Origin: Rhizobium leguminosarum
GTDB taxonomy: Bacteria > Pseudomonadota > Alphaproteobacteria > Rhizobiales > Rhizobiaceae
Assembly: GCF_001652265.1 (NCBI RefSeq)
Contig: NZ_LWBS01000055.1
Span: 73,633 to 137,632, forward strand
Direction: 5' to 3'
Length of the DNA: 64,000 bases
Below the pieces are notes generated by a model, which did not search any database, was not told the DNA's origin, and saw only the letters and a list, made by a program, of their open reading frames with translations. Each line of letters begins with the position of its first letter. The first letter of the stretch is position 1. Position numbers and translations under genes: made by a program. Shown one piece after another: positions 45,716-57,379 of the stretch.

Positions 45716-47227
45716 TCATTTCATAGACAGCGCAACATTCTGCGCTGCGTGCACGGCGGCCGTGTAGTTGTTGACCAGCAGATCCACCGAGGCGGCCGTC
45801 GCATCGAAGACCGGAGCCGGATAAACGCCGAAGAAGATGGTCAGCGCGACCAGCGGGTAGAGGATCAGCTGCTCGCGTGGAGAAAGATCGAGCAGCGCCT
45901 TCAGCTTTTCCTTCTCCAGCGCGCCGAAGATCACCCGGCGATAAAGCCAGAGCGCGTAGGCGGCCGAGAGGATGACGCCGGTGGCGGCAAAGAGCGCCAC
46001 CCAGGTATTGACGCGGAAGACACCGATCAGCGTCAGGAATTCGCCGACGAAGCCCGACGTGCCGGGAAGCCCGACATTGGCCATGGTGAAGACCATCATC
46101 GCCACGGCATATTTCGGCATATTGTTGACGAGGCCGCCATAGGCGTTGATCTCGCGGGTGTGGGTACGGTCATAGACGACGCCGACACAGAGGAAGAGCG
46201 CGCCGGAGACAATGCCGTGCGAGAGCATCTGGAAGATCGAGCCCTGAACGCCCTGCATGTTGGCGGCAAAGATGCCCATGGTCACGTAGCCCATGTGGGC
46301 CACGGAGGAATAGGCGATCAGCTTCTTGATATCGTCCTGCATCATCGCCACCAGAGAGGTGTAAATGATGGCGATGACGGACATGGCGAAGACGAGCGGC
46401 GCGAAATAATCGGACGCCACCGGGAACATGCCGAGCGAGAAGCGGATGAGACCATAGCCGCCGAGCTTCAGCAATACGCCGGCCAGGATCACCGAGCCTG
46501 CCGTCGGCGCCTGAACGTGGGCATCGGGAAGCCAGGTATGGACCGGCCACATCGGCATCTTCACCGCGAACGAGGCGAAGAAGGCAAGCCATAACCACGT
46601 CTGCAGCGCCGGCGGGAACTTATAGGCGAGCAGCGCGGTGATATCGGTCGTGCCGGCCTGCCAGTACATCGCCATGATGGCGAGCAGCATCAGCACCGAA
46701 CCGAGCAGCGTATAGAGGAAGAACTTGTAGCTCGCATAGACGCGGTCCTTGCCGCCCCAGACGCCGATGATCAGGAACATCGGAATGAGGCCCGCCTCGA
46801 AGAAGACGTAGAACAGCACGATATCGAGCGAGACGAAGACGCCGATCATCATCGTTTCGAGGATGAGGAAGGCGATCATGTATTCCTTCAGGCGCTTCTC
46901 GATCGAGAGCCAGCTCGCCAGCACGCAGAAGGGCATGAGGAAGGTCGACAGGATGACGAACAGCATCGAAATGCCGTCGACGCCGACGTGGTAGCCAATG
47001 CCGGTGCCGAGCCAGTCATGCTTCTCGAGCATCTGGAAGCCTGGATTGGCATTGTCGAACCTGGTCCAGATGAAGAGCGAAACGACGAAGGTGAAGACGG
47101 TGGTGATCAGCGAGATCCACAGCACGTTCTTCCGGCCGCTTTCGCTCTCGCCGTTCATCAATAGCAGGAGCACCACGCCGACGAGCGGCAGGAAGGTGAC
47201 CGTTGAAAGAATGGGCCAATCGGTCAT
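45716..47227 (-). CDS. nuoM: NADH-quinone oxidoreductase subunit M
   Basis: Antiporter-like proton-pumping membrane subunit, 503 residues. Conserved Glu in [17 protein letters not shown] and Lys in [23 protein letters not shown] and [17 protein letters not shown] mark the half-channels. The ATG overlaps the nuoL stop by one base. Confidence 0.96.
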   Translation of the reverse strand: MTDWPILSTVTFLPLVGVVLLLLMNGESESGRKNVLWISLITTVFTFVVSLFIWTRFDNANPGFQMLEKHDWLGTGIGYHVGVDGISMLFVILSTFLMPFCVLASWLSIEKRLKEYMIAFLILETMMIGVFVSLDIVLFYVFFEAGLIPMFLIIGVWGGKDRVYASYKFFLYTLLGSVLMLLAIMAMYWQAGTTDITALLAYKFPPALQTWLWLAFFASFAVKMPMWPVHTWLPDAHVQAPTAGSVILAGVLLKLGGYGLIRFSLGMFPVASDYFAPLVFAMSVIAIIYTSLVAMMQDDIKKLIAYSSVAHMGYVTMGIFAANMQGVQGSIFQMLSHGIVSGALFLCVGVVYDRTHTREINAYGGLVNNMPKYAVAMMVFTMANVGLPGTSGFVGEFLTLIGVFRVNTWVALFAATGVILSAAYALWLYRRVIFGALEKEKLKALLDLSPREQLILYPLVALTIFFGVYPAPVFDATAASVDLLVNNYTAAVHAAQNVALSMK

Positions 47228-49227
47228 CAGAAAGAACTCCCGAGCATCATCCAGGTAACGAGCGCCGCAATGCCGATCAGCATGGCGAAGGCGTAGTGAT
47301 AGAGGTAACCGGTCTGCAGGCGGACCACGCGATCGGTGACGGCGACGACGCGAGCGGCGACGCCGTTCGGGCCGTAGGTGTCGATGACGCCGACATCACC
47401 CTTCTTCCACAGGAAGCGGCCGAGTGCCTTGGCGGAGCGGACGAAGAGGAAGTCGTAGAGTTCGTCGAAGTACCACTTGTTCAATAGGAACTGGTAGAGC
47501 ACGCGGTGCTGCTGCGCGAGGATGCGCGGCGTCTGCGGCGAGCGGATATACATGTACCAGGCAGTGACGAAGCCGAGAACCATGGCGATGAAGGGGCTCA
47601 GACCGACGAGCGCCGGAACATGGTGGAATTCTTCGACGAGTTCGTTCTCGGCGCCGGTAAAGAGCGCACCCTTCCAGAACTCGGCATATTCCTCGCCGTA
47701 GAACCGGCCTTCGAAGATCACGCCCGCAAGTACCGCGCCGATCGCCAGGAGATAGAGCGGCACCAGCATGACCTGCGGCGACTCATGCACGTGGTGCATC
47801 ACCTCGTGCGAGGCGCGCGGCTTGCCGAAGAAGGTCATGAAGATCAGACGCCAGGAATAGAAGCTCGTAAAGAGAGCCGCGATGACCAGCAACGCGAAGG
47901 CGAAGCCCGCGACCGGCGAATGCGATGCATAGGTCGCCTCGATGATCACGTCCTTGGAGAAGAATCCGGCAAAACCGATCGGCGTGAAGGGAATGCCAAA
48001 ACCGGTGATCGCCAGCGTGCCGATGATCATCAGCACGGCAGTAACTTTAATATGCGGCCACAGGCCGCCCATGTAGCGCATGTCTTGCTCGCCATCGACG
48101 GCATGGATGACCGAGCCGGCGCAGAGGAAGAGCAGCGCCTTGAAGAAGGCGTGCGTGAAGAGATGGAAGATCGCTGCGCCATAGGCCCCGGCTCCAAGTG
48201 CCACGAACATATAGCCGAGCTGCGAGCAGGTGGAATAGGCGATGACACGCTTGATGTCGTTCTGCACGAGAGCGACGGTTGCTGCGAAGAAGGCGGTGAT
48301 CGCGCCGATCACGGTAACGACAACCAGCGCATCCGGTGAAAATTCAAAGAGCGGCGACATGCGGGCGACGAGGAAGACGCCGGCGGTGACCATGGTCGCG
48401 GCATGGATAAGGGCCGAGACCGGGGTCGGGCCTTCCATGGCGTCCGGCAGCCAGGTGTGCAGCAGGAACTGCGCCGACTTGCCCATCGCGCCCATGAAGA
48501 GCAGCAGGCAGATGCCGGTCAGCGCATGCGCCTTGTCGAGCTGCATGCCGAAGAGATTGAGGATCACCTCGCCCGCTTCGCCGCCGCCTTCATGCGGGGC
48601 GAAGTTCGAGGCATTGGCGAAGATCGTGTCAAGGTTAATCGAGCCGAACAGCACGAAGACGCCGGCAATGCCGAGCACGAAGCCGAAGTCGCCGACGCGG
48701 TTGACGATGAAGGCCTTCATCGCCGCAGCCGTCGCCGACGGCTTCTTGAACCAGAAGCCGATCAGCAGATAGGAGGCGAGACCGACGCCTTCCCAGCCGA
48801 AGAACATCTGGGCCAAGTTGTCAGCGGTCACCAGCATCAGCATGGCGAAGGTGAAGAGCGAGAGATAGGCGAAGAAGCGCGGGCGATGCGGATCGGTATG
48901 CATGTAGCCGATCGAATAGACATGCACCAGCGTCGAGACCGTGTTGACGACGATCAGCATGACTGACGTCAGCGTATCCACGCGCAGCGACCAGGAGGCG
49001 TCGATGCCGCCCGACTGGATCCAGCGCAGCACCTCGACCTTGATCGGGCCGCCTTCGGCGTGACCCATGCCGACGGTGAAGAAGACGACCCAGGACAGGA
49101 TGGCGGCGATGATCATCAGGCCGCTGGTGACATATTCCGAAGCCTTGGCGCCAATGGCGCGGCCAAAAAGGCCGGCGACGATCGCACCGATCAAGGGAAG
49201 AAAGACGATAGCCTTATAGAGGAACAT
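47227..49227 (-). CDS. nuoL: NADH-quinone oxidoreductase subunit L
   Basis: Largest, distal antiporter-like subunit of the membrane arm, 666 residues. Motifs are [18 protein letters not shown] (conserved Glu), [26 protein letters not shown] and [19 protein letters not shown]. The C-terminal part includes the long lateral helix HL and a final membrane helix ([20 protein letters not shown]). Stop overlaps nuoM. Confidence 0.96.
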   Translation of the reverse strand: MFLYKAIVFLPLIGAIVAGLFGRAIGAKASEYVTSGLMIIAAILSWVVFFTVGMGHAEGGPIKVEVLRWIQSGGIDASWSLRVDTLTSVMLIVVNTVSTLVHVYSIGYMHTDPHRPRFFAYLSLFTFAMLMLVTADNLAQMFFGWEGVGLASYLLIGFWFKKPSATAAAMKAFIVNRVGDFGFVLGIAGVFVLFGSINLDTIFANASNFAPHEGGGEAGEVILNLFGMQLDKAHALTGICLLLFMGAMGKSAQFLLHTWLPDAMEGPTPVSALIHAATMVTAGVFLVARMSPLFEFSPDALVVVTVIGAITAFFAATVALVQNDIKRVIAYSTCSQLGYMFVALGAGAYGAAIFHLFTHAFFKALLFLCAGSVIHAVDGEQDMRYMGGLWPHIKVTAVLMIIGTLAITGFGIPFTPIGFAGFFSKDVIIEATYASHSPVAGFAFALLVIAALFTSFYSWRLIFMTFFGKPRASHEVMHHVHESPQVMLVPLYLLAIGAVLAGVIFEGRFYGEEYAEFWKGALFTGAENELVEEFHHVPALVGLSPFIAMVLGFVTAWYMYIRSPQTPRILAQQHRVLYQFLLNKWYFDELYDFLFVRSAKALGRFLWKKGDVGVIDTYGPNGVAARVVAVTDRVVRLQTGYLYHYAFAMLIGIAALVTWMMLGSSF

Positions 49228-49234
49228 GAGCCAC

Positions 49235-49543
49235 TCAGCCCTTCATCATATTGACGTCTTCGACCGCGATCGAGCCGCGGTTGCGGTAGAAGACAACGAG
49301 AATTGCAAGACCGATCGCCGCTTCGGCAGCCGCGACCGTCAGGATGAACAGTGCGAAGACCTGGCCGACGATGTCGTTCAGGAAGGAGGAGAAGGCGACC
49401 ATGTTGATGTTGACGGCGAGCAGGATCAGTTCGATCGACATCAGGATGACGATGACGTTCTTCCGGTTCAGGAAGATGCCGAAGACGCCGAGCGTGAAGA
49501 GGATGGCGCTGACAGTCAGGTAGTGGGAAAGTCCGATGACCAT
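49235..49543 (-). CDS. nuoK: NADH-quinone oxidoreductase subunit K
   Basis: Small membrane subunit, 102 residues, three membrane helices; conserved Glu in [16 protein letters not shown] and in [15 protein letters not shown] 49543 (MVIGLSHYL) is chosen over longer in-frame starts that lie inside nuoJ, because the extra residues are low-complexity and non-homologous in character. Confidence 0.96.
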   Translation of the reverse strand: MVIGLSHYLTVSAILFTLGVFGIFLNRKNVIVILMSIELILLAVNINMVAFSSFLNDIVGQVFALFILTVAAAEAAIGLAILVVFYRNRGSIAVEDVNMMKG

Positions 49544-49565
49544 GTTCTTTGTTCCTTGACCTGCC

Positions 49566-50180
49566 TTAGACGCCCTGCCCGGGCTTGACCGAAACCACCT
49601 CGACGGCGGTGGCGGGCGTGCGGGCAACCTGCCTGGGAATATTCTGCCGCTTGATGTTGGTGCGGTGTCTCAAGGTCAGCACGATCGCGCCGATCATGGC
49701 GACCAGGAGCACCAGACCGGCAATCTGGAAGAAATAGACGTAGTTGGTGTAGAGCACGTCGCCGAGAGCGGCGGTATTGGTGCGCTCGCTCAGCGCCGGG
49801 ATCGGCATGGCGACTGATTTGGCGATCTCCGGCGAGATGACGCTGCCGCCGATGACGACGATCAGCTCGGCTGCGAGGATCACCCCGATCAGCCCGCCGA
49901 TCGGCGCATATTCGAGAACGCCGGCCCTCAGTTCGGTGAAGTCGATATCGAGCATCATCACCACGAAGAGGAAGAGCACGGCGACGGCGCCGACATAGAC
50001 GACAAGCAGGATCATCGCCAGGAATTCGGCACCGAGCAGCAGGAACAGGCCGGCCGCATTGAAGAACACCAGGATCAGGAAGAGAACCGAGTGAACCGGG
50101 TTCTTCGCCCAGATGACCATGAACGCCGACGCCACCGCGACAAAGGCGAAAAGATAGAAAAATAGAGCCTGCAGACCCAT
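49566..50180 (-). CDS. nuoJ: NADH-quinone oxidoreductase subunit J
   Basis: Membrane subunit with five helices, 204 residues, including the pi-bulge-helix region [19 protein letters not shown] that couples quinone reduction to pumping. Start at ATG 50180 ([13 protein letters not shown]); the longer in-frame extension is not membrane-like. About 145 bases separate it from nuoI. Confidence 0.95.
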   Translation of the reverse strand: MGLQALFFYLFAFVAVASAFMVIWAKNPVHSVLFLILVFFNAAGLFLLLGAEFLAMILLVVYVGAVAVLFLFVVMMLDIDFTELRAGVLEYAPIGGLIGVILAAELIVVIGGSVISPEIAKSVAMPIPALSERTNTAALGDVLYTNYVYFFQIAGLVLLVAMIGAIVLTLRHRTNIKRQNIPRQVARTPATAVEVVSVKPGQGV

Positions 50181-50324
50181 GTTGGTGCCTTTTTCATCTT
50201 CCCCCGGGCAGCCGGGAGTTTCCCTGCCCGATGGAGCTCTCCCCGGCGTTAACCGGCAAAGCTCCTGTGCATATTGACCGCGACAGGAGCAACTGCGCTC
50301 CACCGCGGCATTTCAAAACCTCAA

Positions 50325-50816
50325 TCAGCGGTACGGCGAGTCGATCGCGATGTTGCGGGCGATTTCGCGCTCCCACCGGTCTCCGTTATCCAGAAGCCGT
50401 GCCTTGTCGAAGTAGAGCTCTTCGCGGGTTTCCGTCGCAAATTCGAAATTCGGGCCTTCGACGATCGCGTCGACCGGGCAGGCTTCCTGACAGAAGCCGC
50501 AATAGATGCACTTCACCATGTCGATGTCGTAGCGCACCGTGCGGCGCGTGCCGTCGTTGCGGCGGGGACCCGCCTCGATGGTGATCGCCTGGGCAGGACA
50601 GATCGCCTCGCAGAGCTTGCAGGCGATGCAGCGTTCCTCGCCGTTCGGATAACGGCGCAACGCATGCTCGCCGCGGAAACGCGGGGAGACCGGACCCTTT
50701 TCGAAGGGATAGTTGATCGTCGCCTTCTGGCGGAAGAAATAGCGCATCGACAGAAAGAACGCGCCGACGAATTCCTTGAGAAACAGCGAGCTGATGGAGC
50801 CGGACAAGCTTGCCAT
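50325..50816 (-). CDS. nuoI: NADH-quinone oxidoreductase subunit I
   Basis: Peripheral-arm ferredoxin-like subunit carrying clusters N6a and N6b. The 163-residue protein has two classic 4Fe-4S motifs, [16 protein letters not shown] and [16 protein letters not shown], each with the following Pro. ATG 50816 lies 6 bases after GGAGG, so it is preferred over TTG 50822. Confidence 0.97.
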   Translation of the reverse strand: MASLSGSISSLFLKEFVGAFFLSMRYFFRQKATINYPFEKGPVSPRFRGEHALRRYPNGEERCIACKLCEAICPAQAITIEAGPRRNDGTRRTVRYDIDMVKCIYCGFCQEACPVDAIVEGPNFEFATETREELYFDKARLLDNGDRWEREIARNIAIDSPYR

Positions 50817-50856
50817 CTTCAACCTCCAATTTTGCCGAAAACGAGAGCGGGCACCA

Positions 50857-51900
50857 TCATGCCCAACCCATCAGTTTCAGCACGAATGCAACGATGACGA
50901 CCATGGCGAGCGACAGCGGCAGGAAGACCTTCCAGCCGAGGCGCATGAGCTGGTCGTAGCGGTAGCGCGGAACGAAGGCTTTGACCATCGCGAACATGAA
51001 GAACACGAAACAGGCCTTCAGCGTGAACCAGATGATGCCTGGGACCCAGTTGAGGATCCAGATATCGACCGGGGGCAGCCAGCCGCCGAGGAAGAGGATC
51101 GTCGTCAGCGCGCACATCAGGCAGACGGCCGCATATTCGCCGAGCATGAACATCATGTATGGCGAGGAGCCGTATTCGACCATGAAGCCGGCGACGAGTT
51201 CCGATTCGGCTTCCGGAAGGTCGAAGGGCGGGCGGTTCGTTTCGGCGAGCGCCGAAATGAAGAAGATGATGAACATCGGGAAGAGCGACAGCCAGTGCCA
51301 GTCGAGGAACGACGCCGGCAGGCCGAGCATGGTGCCCAGGCCGGTATGCTGCGCATTGACGATATCGGTCAGGTTCAGCGAACCCACACAGAGAAGCACG
51401 GTGACGATGACGAAGCCGATCGAGACTTCATAGGACACCATCTGCGCCGCCGAGCGCAGCGCGCCGAGGAACGGATACTTCGAGTTCGAAGCCCAGCCGC
51501 CCATGATGATGCCGTAGACCTCGAGCGAGGAAATCGCGAAAATATAAAGGATGCCGACATTGATGTTGGCGATCACCCATCCGTCGGCCAGCGGCACAAC
51601 CGCCCAGGTGGACAGCGCCAGAAGCACCGTCACCAGCGGGGCAAGCAGGAACACCGCCTTGTTGGCGCCGGCCGGAATGATCGGCTCCTTGAAGACAAAT
51701 TTCAAAAGATCGGCGAAGGACTGGAACAGGCCGAAGGGACCGACGACGTTCGGGCCGCGGCGCAGCTGCACGGCCGCCCAGATCTTACGGTCGGCGAGCA
51801 GCACGTAGGCGATGAAGACGAGCAGGCAGACGAGAAGCAGCAGCGACTGACCGATCATGATGATCGCCGGCCAGACATAGGTCGAAAAGAAAGAATCCAT
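50857..51900 (-). CDS. nuoH: NADH-quinone oxidoreductase subunit H
   Basis: Membrane subunit forming the quinone-entry chamber, 347 residues, eight helices. Signature loops are [22 protein letters not shown] and [20 protein letters not shown] (the acidic loop near the quinone tunnel), and [16 protein letters not shown]. Confidence 0.97.
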   Translation of the reverse strand: MDSFFSTYVWPAIIMIGQSLLLLVCLLVFIAYVLLADRKIWAAVQLRRGPNVVGPFGLFQSFADLLKFVFKEPIIPAGANKAVFLLAPLVTVLLALSTWAVVPLADGWVIANINVGILYIFAISSLEVYGIIMGGWASNSKYPFLGALRSAAQMVSYEVSIGFVIVTVLLCVGSLNLTDIVNAQHTGLGTMLGLPASFLDWHWLSLFPMFIIFFISALAETNRPPFDLPEAESELVAGFMVEYGSSPYMMFMLGEYAAVCLMCALTTILFLGGWLPPVDIWILNWVPGIIWFTLKACFVFFMFAMVKAFVPRYRYDQLMRLGWKVFLPLSLAMVVIVAFVLKLMGWA

Positions 51901-51912
51901 AGTCCCCTGCCC

Positions 51913-53994
51913 TTACTCTGCCGCGACTTTGAAGTTGTTGCGGGCCAATGCCGAGCACTCCGCCATGACAGCCGAGGCACGCGCTATCGGGTTCGTCAAA
52001 TAGAAGTCTTTCACCGGCGACGCAAACCCGGATTTGTTCATCTTGCCGGCTTTTTTCGCAACTGCGGCAATTTGGGCGCTATCGCTTTCGGCGATCTCGT
52101 CGATGGCGGCAAAATGCGGGAAAGCGGCATAGAGCCGGACACGCAATTCGCTGAGCGAATCGAAGGGAAGCTTCTTGCCGAGCACATCGGAAAGCGCGCG
52201 GATGATCGCCCAGTCCTCGCGGGCGTCACCCGGCGCAAAACCTGCGCGGTTGCCCATCTGGACGCGGCCTTCGGTGTTGACCCAGGTGCCGGACTTTTCG
52301 GTATAGGCTGCCGCCGGCAGGATGACGTCGGCATGGTGCGCGCCATTATCGCCATGCGAGCCGATATAGACGGTGAGCTTGGCTTTCTTGGCGGTGAAGT
52401 CGAGCTCGTCTGCACCGAGCAGGAAGAGCACGTCCATCGCCGTCAGCATCTCGGCGGCATTGACACCCTTGGCGCCCGGCACGAAGCCGAGATCGAGGCC
52501 GCCGACACGCGCGGCAGCGGTATGGAGAACCGCAAAGCCATTCCAGCCTTCGACGACTGCGCCGACCGAGCCGGCGAGCTTGGCAGCACTGGCCAGAATG
52601 CCGGCGCCGTCGGTGCGCGACAGCGCGCCCTGGCCAATGATGATCATCGGCTTGGTGGCACTCTTCAGCACGTCCGCGAAGGCGTGGGTGCCGTCGACCA
52701 GATCCTTCAGCGTGTCGGGACCGCCGCCGAGGTAATCATAGCTGTAGCGCAGTTCAGCACGCTCGCCGATCACGCCGATCGGGAACTTGCCGCGGCGCCA
52801 GCGCTTGCGGATGCGGGCATTGAGGATGGCTGCCTCGAAGCGCGGATTGGCGCCGATGATCAGCAGCGCATCGGCCTGGTCGATGCCCGATATGGTCGGG
52901 TTGAAGAGGTAGCTTGCACGGCCGAGCGACGGATCGAGTGCCGCCCCATCCTGGCGACAGTCGAGATTGATCGATCCCAGCGACTTCACCAGTTCGGAGA
53001 GCGCATACATTTCCTCGACGGAAGCGAGGTCGCCTGATATCGCGCCGATCCTGTCGCCGGTGGTGGCGCCAACGGCGGCCTTGATGGCGCCGAAGGCTTC
53101 GGCCCAGGTGGCGGGCTGCAGGCGGCCGTCGCGGCGGACGTAAGGCCGGTCGAGGCGCTGGGTCTTCAGGCCGTCCCAGATGAAGCGGCTCTTGTCGGAG
53201 ATCCACTCCTCGTTGATCGCCTCGTTGACGCGCGGCAGGATGCGCATGACCTCGCGGCCGCGGGTGTCGACGCGGATCGCCGAACCGACGGCATCCATGA
53301 CGTCGATCGATTCGGTCTTGTTCAATTCCCACGGACGCGCGGTAAAGGCGAAGGGCTTCGAGGTGAGCGCGCCGACCGGGCAAAGGTCGACGACGTTGCC
53401 CTGCAGCTCGGAGGTCATCGCCTGCTCGAGATAGGTGGTGATCTCGGCATCCTCGCCGCGGCCGATCAGACCGAGTTCGGAAATGCCGGCGACCTCGGTG
53501 GTGAAGCGGACGCAGCGCGTGCAGTGGATGCAGCGGTTCATCACCGTCTTGACGAGCGGACCGATATACTTGTCCTCGACGGCGCGCTTGTCTTCCTGAT
53601 AGCGCGAGGTGTCGATGCCGAAGGCCATCGCTTGGTCCTGCAGGTCGCATTCGCCGCCCTGGTCGCAGATCGGGCAATCGAGCGGATGGTTGATCAGCAG
53701 GAATTCCATCACGCCTTCGCGGGCCTTCTTGACCATCGGGGTGTTGGTGAAGACCTCAGGCAGTTCGCCGTTCGGACCACCGCGAATGTCGCGCACGCTC
53801 ATGGCGCAGGAAGCCTGCGGCTTCGGCGGGCCGCCCTTCACCTCGACAAGGCACATGCGGCAGTTGCCGGCAACCGACAGGCGCTCATGGAAGCAGAAGC
53901 GCGGAACCTCCGCGCCGGCATCCTCGCACGCCTGCAATAGCGTGTAATGATCCGGAACTTCGATCTCGTTGCCGTCAATCTTCAGTTTTGCCAT
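51913..53994 (-). CDS. nuoG: NADH-quinone oxidoreductase subunit G
   Basis: Peripheral-arm iron-sulfur subunit, 693 residues. The N-terminus carries the 2Fe-2S motif CFHERLSVAGNCRMCLVE, the His-coordinated 4Fe-4S CPICDQGGECDLQ and the CIHCTRCVRF cluster. The molybdopterin-oxidoreductase-like domain follows without a Mo centre, as is normal. It lies 12 bases before nuoH. Confidence 0.97.
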   Translation of the reverse strand: MAKLKIDGNEIEVPDHYTLLQACEDAGAEVPRFCFHERLSVAGNCRMCLVEVKGGPPKPQASCAMSVRDIRGGPNGELPEVFTNTPMVKKAREGVMEFLLINHPLDCPICDQGGECDLQDQAMAFGIDTSRYQEDKRAVEDKYIGPLVKTVMNRCIHCTRCVRFTTEVAGISELGLIGRGEDAEITTYLEQAMTSELQGNVVDLCPVGALTSKPFAFTARPWELNKTESIDVMDAVGSAIRVDTRGREVMRILPRVNEAINEEWISDKSRFIWDGLKTQRLDRPYVRRDGRLQPATWAEAFGAIKAAVGATTGDRIGAISGDLASVEEMYALSELVKSLGSINLDCRQDGAALDPSLGRASYLFNPTISGIDQADALLIIGANPRFEAAILNARIRKRWRRGKFPIGVIGERAELRYSYDYLGGGPDTLKDLVDGTHAFADVLKSATKPMIIIGQGALSRTDGAGILASAAKLAGSVGAVVEGWNGFAVLHTAAARVGGLDLGFVPGAKGVNAAEMLTAMDVLFLLGADELDFTAKKAKLTVYIGSHGDNGAHHADVILPAAAYTEKSGTWVNTEGRVQMGNRAGFAPGDAREDWAIIRALSDVLGKKLPFDSLSELRVRLYAAFPHFAAIDEIAESDSAQIAAVAKKAGKMNKSGFASPVKDFYLTNPIARASAVMAECSALARNNFKVAAE

Positions 53995-54213
53995 CGTCGC
54001 TCAGTCCTGTTTCCCGTTTGCCTGATGACGGCAAACAAACCTATTTTTGCAGCACTCTCATTGCCAAGCCGGACCTTTCGTCCTGCCGGCAGCTGATGTC
54101 GCTCAAATTCTCTGTCGCGCATTCCAGATCCGGAACCCGCACCGGCATCTTGGGGCCCCCGCCCGTCCGCCGATCTGCCCATCTTTTCCGGCCGCTCGAT
54201 ACGGCCGGACAGT

Positions 54214-54879
54214 TCATTTTTTCCTGCGGCCCCGCCCTGTCAGAACTTTTGCCTGACCGGTCCAGTCGTCACGGCCGATGCGGCCGTTGAAGCCGAGTTC
54301 AGCGTCGAGTCGGGCGATTTCCTCGTCGGTCCAGGCGGCAATCTCGGCGAAGCTGCGAATGCCCTTGGCGTTCAGCACCTGCTCCAGCTTCGGGCCGATG
54401 CCGGCAATCAGCTTGAGATCGTCGGCCTTCCCCCGCGCAACCGGTTTTACCTTCACGGCCGGCTTTGGCTGCCTGACGGATATCGGCGCGCTGATCGACT
54501 TGACAACAGTCAGTGTCGGCTTTGCCTTCTTTTCGGCCGGCGGCTTGGTGAAAGCCTTGACCTCCGAGCGAATATTCTCCGGCCGGATATCGACATCGGG
54601 CATCGGCTCGTCCGGCGGCGTGTCATCGAGGGCGGCCGCGACCTTGCCGGTGGTTTCCAGGGCGCTGTGCCAGGCACCGAAGAAAGCGCCGGCCATCTGG
54701 GTCGAGAAACCGAATCCGATCGCCGTTGCGGCGGCAAAGGCTGCCGCGGGCTGCGCCATCAGCGGATGCACCGGCATCGCCCGTGCATTTTCCAGCATCT
54801 CGGCGGCTAGACGGCCGAAACCGGCCGCGAAATCGGCGACTTCTTCCTTCTTCCCGCCCTTGGATGCGTTGTCCACCAT
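54214..54879 (-). CDS. nuo-operon accessory protein with helix-hairpin-helix module
   Basis: A 221-residue protein between nuoF and nuoG. Residues 1-90 are helical and partly hydrophobic (AAAFAAATAIGFGFSTQMAG), with a phasin-like feel; 90-150 are a low-complexity linker rich in Lys and Pro; 153-213 form a module beginning DDLKLIAGIGPKLEQVLN and ending GRIGRDDWTGQAKVL. The same module ends NuoE in this operon (DDLKMISGVGPKIE, GRIERDDWVKQAKAL). GIGPK is a helix-hairpin-helix turn. It starts 2 bases after the nuoF stop. Function unknown; a complex I assembly or stability role is inference from location. Confidence 0.8.
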   Translation of the reverse strand: MVDNASKGGKKEEVADFAAGFGRLAAEMLENARAMPVHPLMAQPAAAFAAATAIGFGFSTQMAGAFFGAWHSALETTGKVAAALDDTPPDEPMPDVDIRPENIRSEVKAFTKPPAEKKAKPTLTVVKSISAPISVRQPKPAVKVKPVARGKADDLKLIAGIGPKLEQVLNAKGIRSFAEIAAWTDEEIARLDAELGFNGRIGRDDWTGQAKVLTGRGRRKK

Positions 54880-54881
54880 GA

Positions 54882-56186
54882 TTATTCAGCCGCCTCCAGA
54901 ACCGCACCGTGATCAAGCGCGCTCGCCGTATACTGGTCGATACGCTTTTCGATCTCGGGACGGAAGTTACGGATCAGACCCTGCACCGGCCATGCGGCGG
55001 CATCGCCGAGCGCGCAGATGGTGTGGCCTTCGATCTGCTTCGTCACCTGGAACAGCATGTCGATTTCGCGCTTCTGGGCATTGCCCTTGGCCATGCGCTC
55101 CATCACGCGCCACATCCAGCCCGTGCCTTCGCGGCAGGGCGTGCACTGGCCGCAGCTCTCATGCTTGAAGAAGGCGGAGATACGGGCGATCGCCTTGATG
55201 ACGTCGGTAGACTTGTCCATGACGATCGCGGCGGCCGTACCGAAGGAAGAGCCGACGCCGCGCAGGCCGTCGAAATCCATCGGGCAATCAATGATGTCCT
55301 TGGCCGGAACGATCGGGCAGGATGCCCCGCCCGGAATGACCGCAAGCAGGTTATCCCAGCCGCCGCGAATGCCGCCGGCATGGCGGTCGACCAGTTCGCG
55401 GAAGGTGATGCCCATTTCCTCTTCGACCGTGCACGGCTTGTTGACGTGGCCGGAGAGCATGAACAGCTTGGTGCCGACATTGTTCGGACGGCCGATGGCC
55501 GAGAACCAGCCGGCGCCGCGGCGCAGGATCGTCGGCGCGACAGCGATCGATTCGACGTTGTTGACCGTCGTCGGGCAGCCGTAGAGACCCATATTGGCCG
55601 GGAACGGCGGCTTCAGACGCGGCTGACCCTTCTTGCCTTCGAGGCTTTCGAGCAGCGCGGTTTCTTCGCCGCAGATATAGGCGCCGGCGCCGTGATGGAC
55701 GAAAATGTCCATGTCCCAGCCGAGCTTGTTGTTCTTGCCGAGCAGGCCATAATCATAGCATTCGTCGATCGCCGCCTGCAGCGCTTCACGCTCGCGGATA
55801 TATTCGCCGCGCACATAGATATAGGCCGCATTGGCGCCCATCGCGAAGCTGGCGACGACGCAGCCTTCGATCAGCGTATGCGGATCGTGGCGCATGATAT
55901 CGCGGTCTTTGCAAGTGCCGGGCTCGGACTCGTCGGCGTTGACGACGAGGTAGTGCGGACGACCGTCGCTTTCCTTCGGCATGAAGGACCATTTGAGGCC
56001 TGTGGGGAAACCGGCGCCACCACGACCGCGAAGGCCTGACGCCTTCATCTCGTTGATGATCCAGTCGCGGCCCTTTTCGAGGATCTGCTTGGTGCCGTCC
56101 CAGTGGCCGCGGCTCATCGCGCCCTTCAGGGATTTGTCCTTGAGGCCGTAGATGTTGGTAAAGATGCGGTCTTTATCTTGTAACAT
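54882..56186 (-). CDS. nuoF: NADH-quinone oxidoreductase subunit F
   Basis: NADH- and FMN-binding subunit with cluster N3, 434 residues. The FMN/NADH glycine-rich loops are [15 protein letters not shown] and [19 protein letters not shown]; the 4Fe-4S cluster motif is [11 protein letters not shown] with a later Cys. It lies 10 bases after nuoE. Confidence 0.97.
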   Translation of the reverse strand: MLQDKDRIFTNIYGLKDKSLKGAMSRGHWDGTKQILEKGRDWIINEMKASGLRGRGGAGFPTGLKWSFMPKESDGRPHYLVVNADESEPGTCKDRDIMRHDPHTLIEGCVVASFAMGANAAYIYVRGEYIREREALQAAIDECYDYGLLGKNNKLGWDMDIFVHHGAGAYICGEETALLESLEGKKGQPRLKPPFPANMGLYGCPTTVNNVESIAVAPTILRRGAGWFSAIGRPNNVGTKLFMLSGHVNKPCTVEEEMGITFRELVDRHAGGIRGGWDNLLAVIPGGASCPIVPAKDIIDCPMDFDGLRGVGSSFGTAAAIVMDKSTDVIKAIARISAFFKHESCGQCTPCREGTGWMWRVMERMAKGNAQKREIDMLFQVTKQIEGHTICALGDAAAWPVQGLIRNFRPEIEKRIDQYTASALDHGAVLEAAE

Positions 56187-56196
56187 GCTTCACCTC

Positions 56197-57363
56197 TTAC
56201 CGCGGCTTCTTGCCGAAGACCTTGATATATTCCGCTTCCCCGCCCTTGGCGAGCGCCTTGGCCTGCTTGACCCAGTCATCGCGCTCGATGCGGCCGCGGA
56301 AGTTCAGGTACCCGTCGACCCATTCGCGTTCGGCCTTCTTCCAGCCCGCGACCTGCGCGAAGGTGAAGATGCCGATTTCGTTCAACGTCGCCTCGATCTT
56401 CGGGCCGACACCCGAGATCATCTTCAGATCATCCGGTGCGGCGGGCTTTTCCACGCCGGCCGGTCGGTTCTTGTCGGTCAGGGCAGGCTTTGCCGCCGGG
56501 GCAGCCTCGGCCTTGACGGCAGCTTTCGGCGCCGGTTCGGCAGCCGCAGTGGCCGATATCGGCTGCTGCTCGGCTGCCTTTGCGTTTTTCGCAGCCGCCT
56601 TCGGCGCCGTTGCCGGCGTCTTCAGGGTAGCATTGGTCTCGGCATCGGTGCTTTTCGGGCGGGCGGCCTCGGAGGGCAGCACCGGAGCGCGGTCGACCGG
56701 AGCCGACACAGTTTCGGCGTCGGCCTTCTTGGCGCGCGTCCTTGCCTTCGGCTCTTCGGTCGTCAGCGAGGTCAGGCCGCCTTCAGGCGCCGAAAACACC
56801 CGATCGATCTGAGTGCCGGGCTTGATGCTGGCGCCATTGCCGGCGGCAAAGACGTCGATGATCTCTTCGAGACGCTCGGGCGTCAGATCCTCATAGGTGT
56901 CCTTGCCGATCATCACCATCGGCGCATTGACGCAGGCCCCGAGACATTCGACCTCTTCCCAGGACAGCGTGCCTTCGGCATTGCGCTCGAAGGCATGGGC
57001 ATGGATCTTGCTCTTGCAGACCGACATCAGCGCCTCCGAGCCGCGCAGCATGCAAGGCGTCGTGCCGCAGACCTGGACGTGGGCGCGGGTGCCCACAGGA
57101 TGCAGCTGGAACTGTGTATAGAAGGTCGCGACCTCGAGCACTCTTATATAGGCCATGTCGAGCATGTCGGCGATCTTTTCGATCGCCGCGCGCGTGACCC
57201 AGCCGTCCTGCTCCTGCGCCCGCATCAAAAGCGGAATGACCGCCGATTGCTGGCGACCGGCGGGGTATTTCTGGATCGTCTTGTCCGCCCAGACCGCATT
57301 GTCATCGCTGAAGGCGAATGCGGCAGGCTGGAATTGATCTTCGGCTAATCGACGAACGGACAT
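56197..57363 (-). CDS. nuoE: NADH-quinone oxidoreductase subunit E with long C-terminal extension
   Basis: 2Fe-2S (N1a) subunit. Thioredoxin-like domain at residues 1-180 with ligands Cys99, Cys104, Cys140 and Cys144 (CGTTPC, CLGAC). The protein is 388 residues instead of about 160-220. An Ala/Lys/Pro-rich linker (about 185-305) leads to a helix-hairpin-helix module at 311-388 (DDLKMISGVGPKIE) similar to that of the accessory protein at 54214-54879. The core should be a normal N1a subunit; the extension's role is unknown. Confidence 0.95.
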   Translation of the reverse strand: MSVRRLAEDQFQPAAFAFSDDNAVWADKTIQKYPAGRQQSAVIPLLMRAQEQDGWVTRAAIEKIADMLDMAYIRVLEVATFYTQFQLHPVGTRAHVQVCGTTPCMLRGSEALMSVCKSKIHAHAFERNAEGTLSWEEVECLGACVNAPMVMIGKDTYEDLTPERLEEIIDVFAAGNGASIKPGTQIDRVFSAPEGGLTSLTTEEPKARTRAKKADAETVSAPVDRAPVLPSEAARPKSTDAETNATLKTPATAPKAAAKNAKAAEQQPISATAAAEPAPKAAVKAEAAPAAKPALTDKNRPAGVEKPAAPDDLKMISGVGPKIEATLNEIGIFTFAQVAGWKKAEREWVDGYLNFRGRIERDDWVKQAKALAKGGEAEYIKVFGKKPR

Positions 57364-57379
57364 TCTTCCTCACGCCTTG

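Noticed and set aside
50776..53037. 753-codon plus-strand ORF opposite nuoG-nuoH
   Set aside because: Antisense shadow covering several nuo genes.
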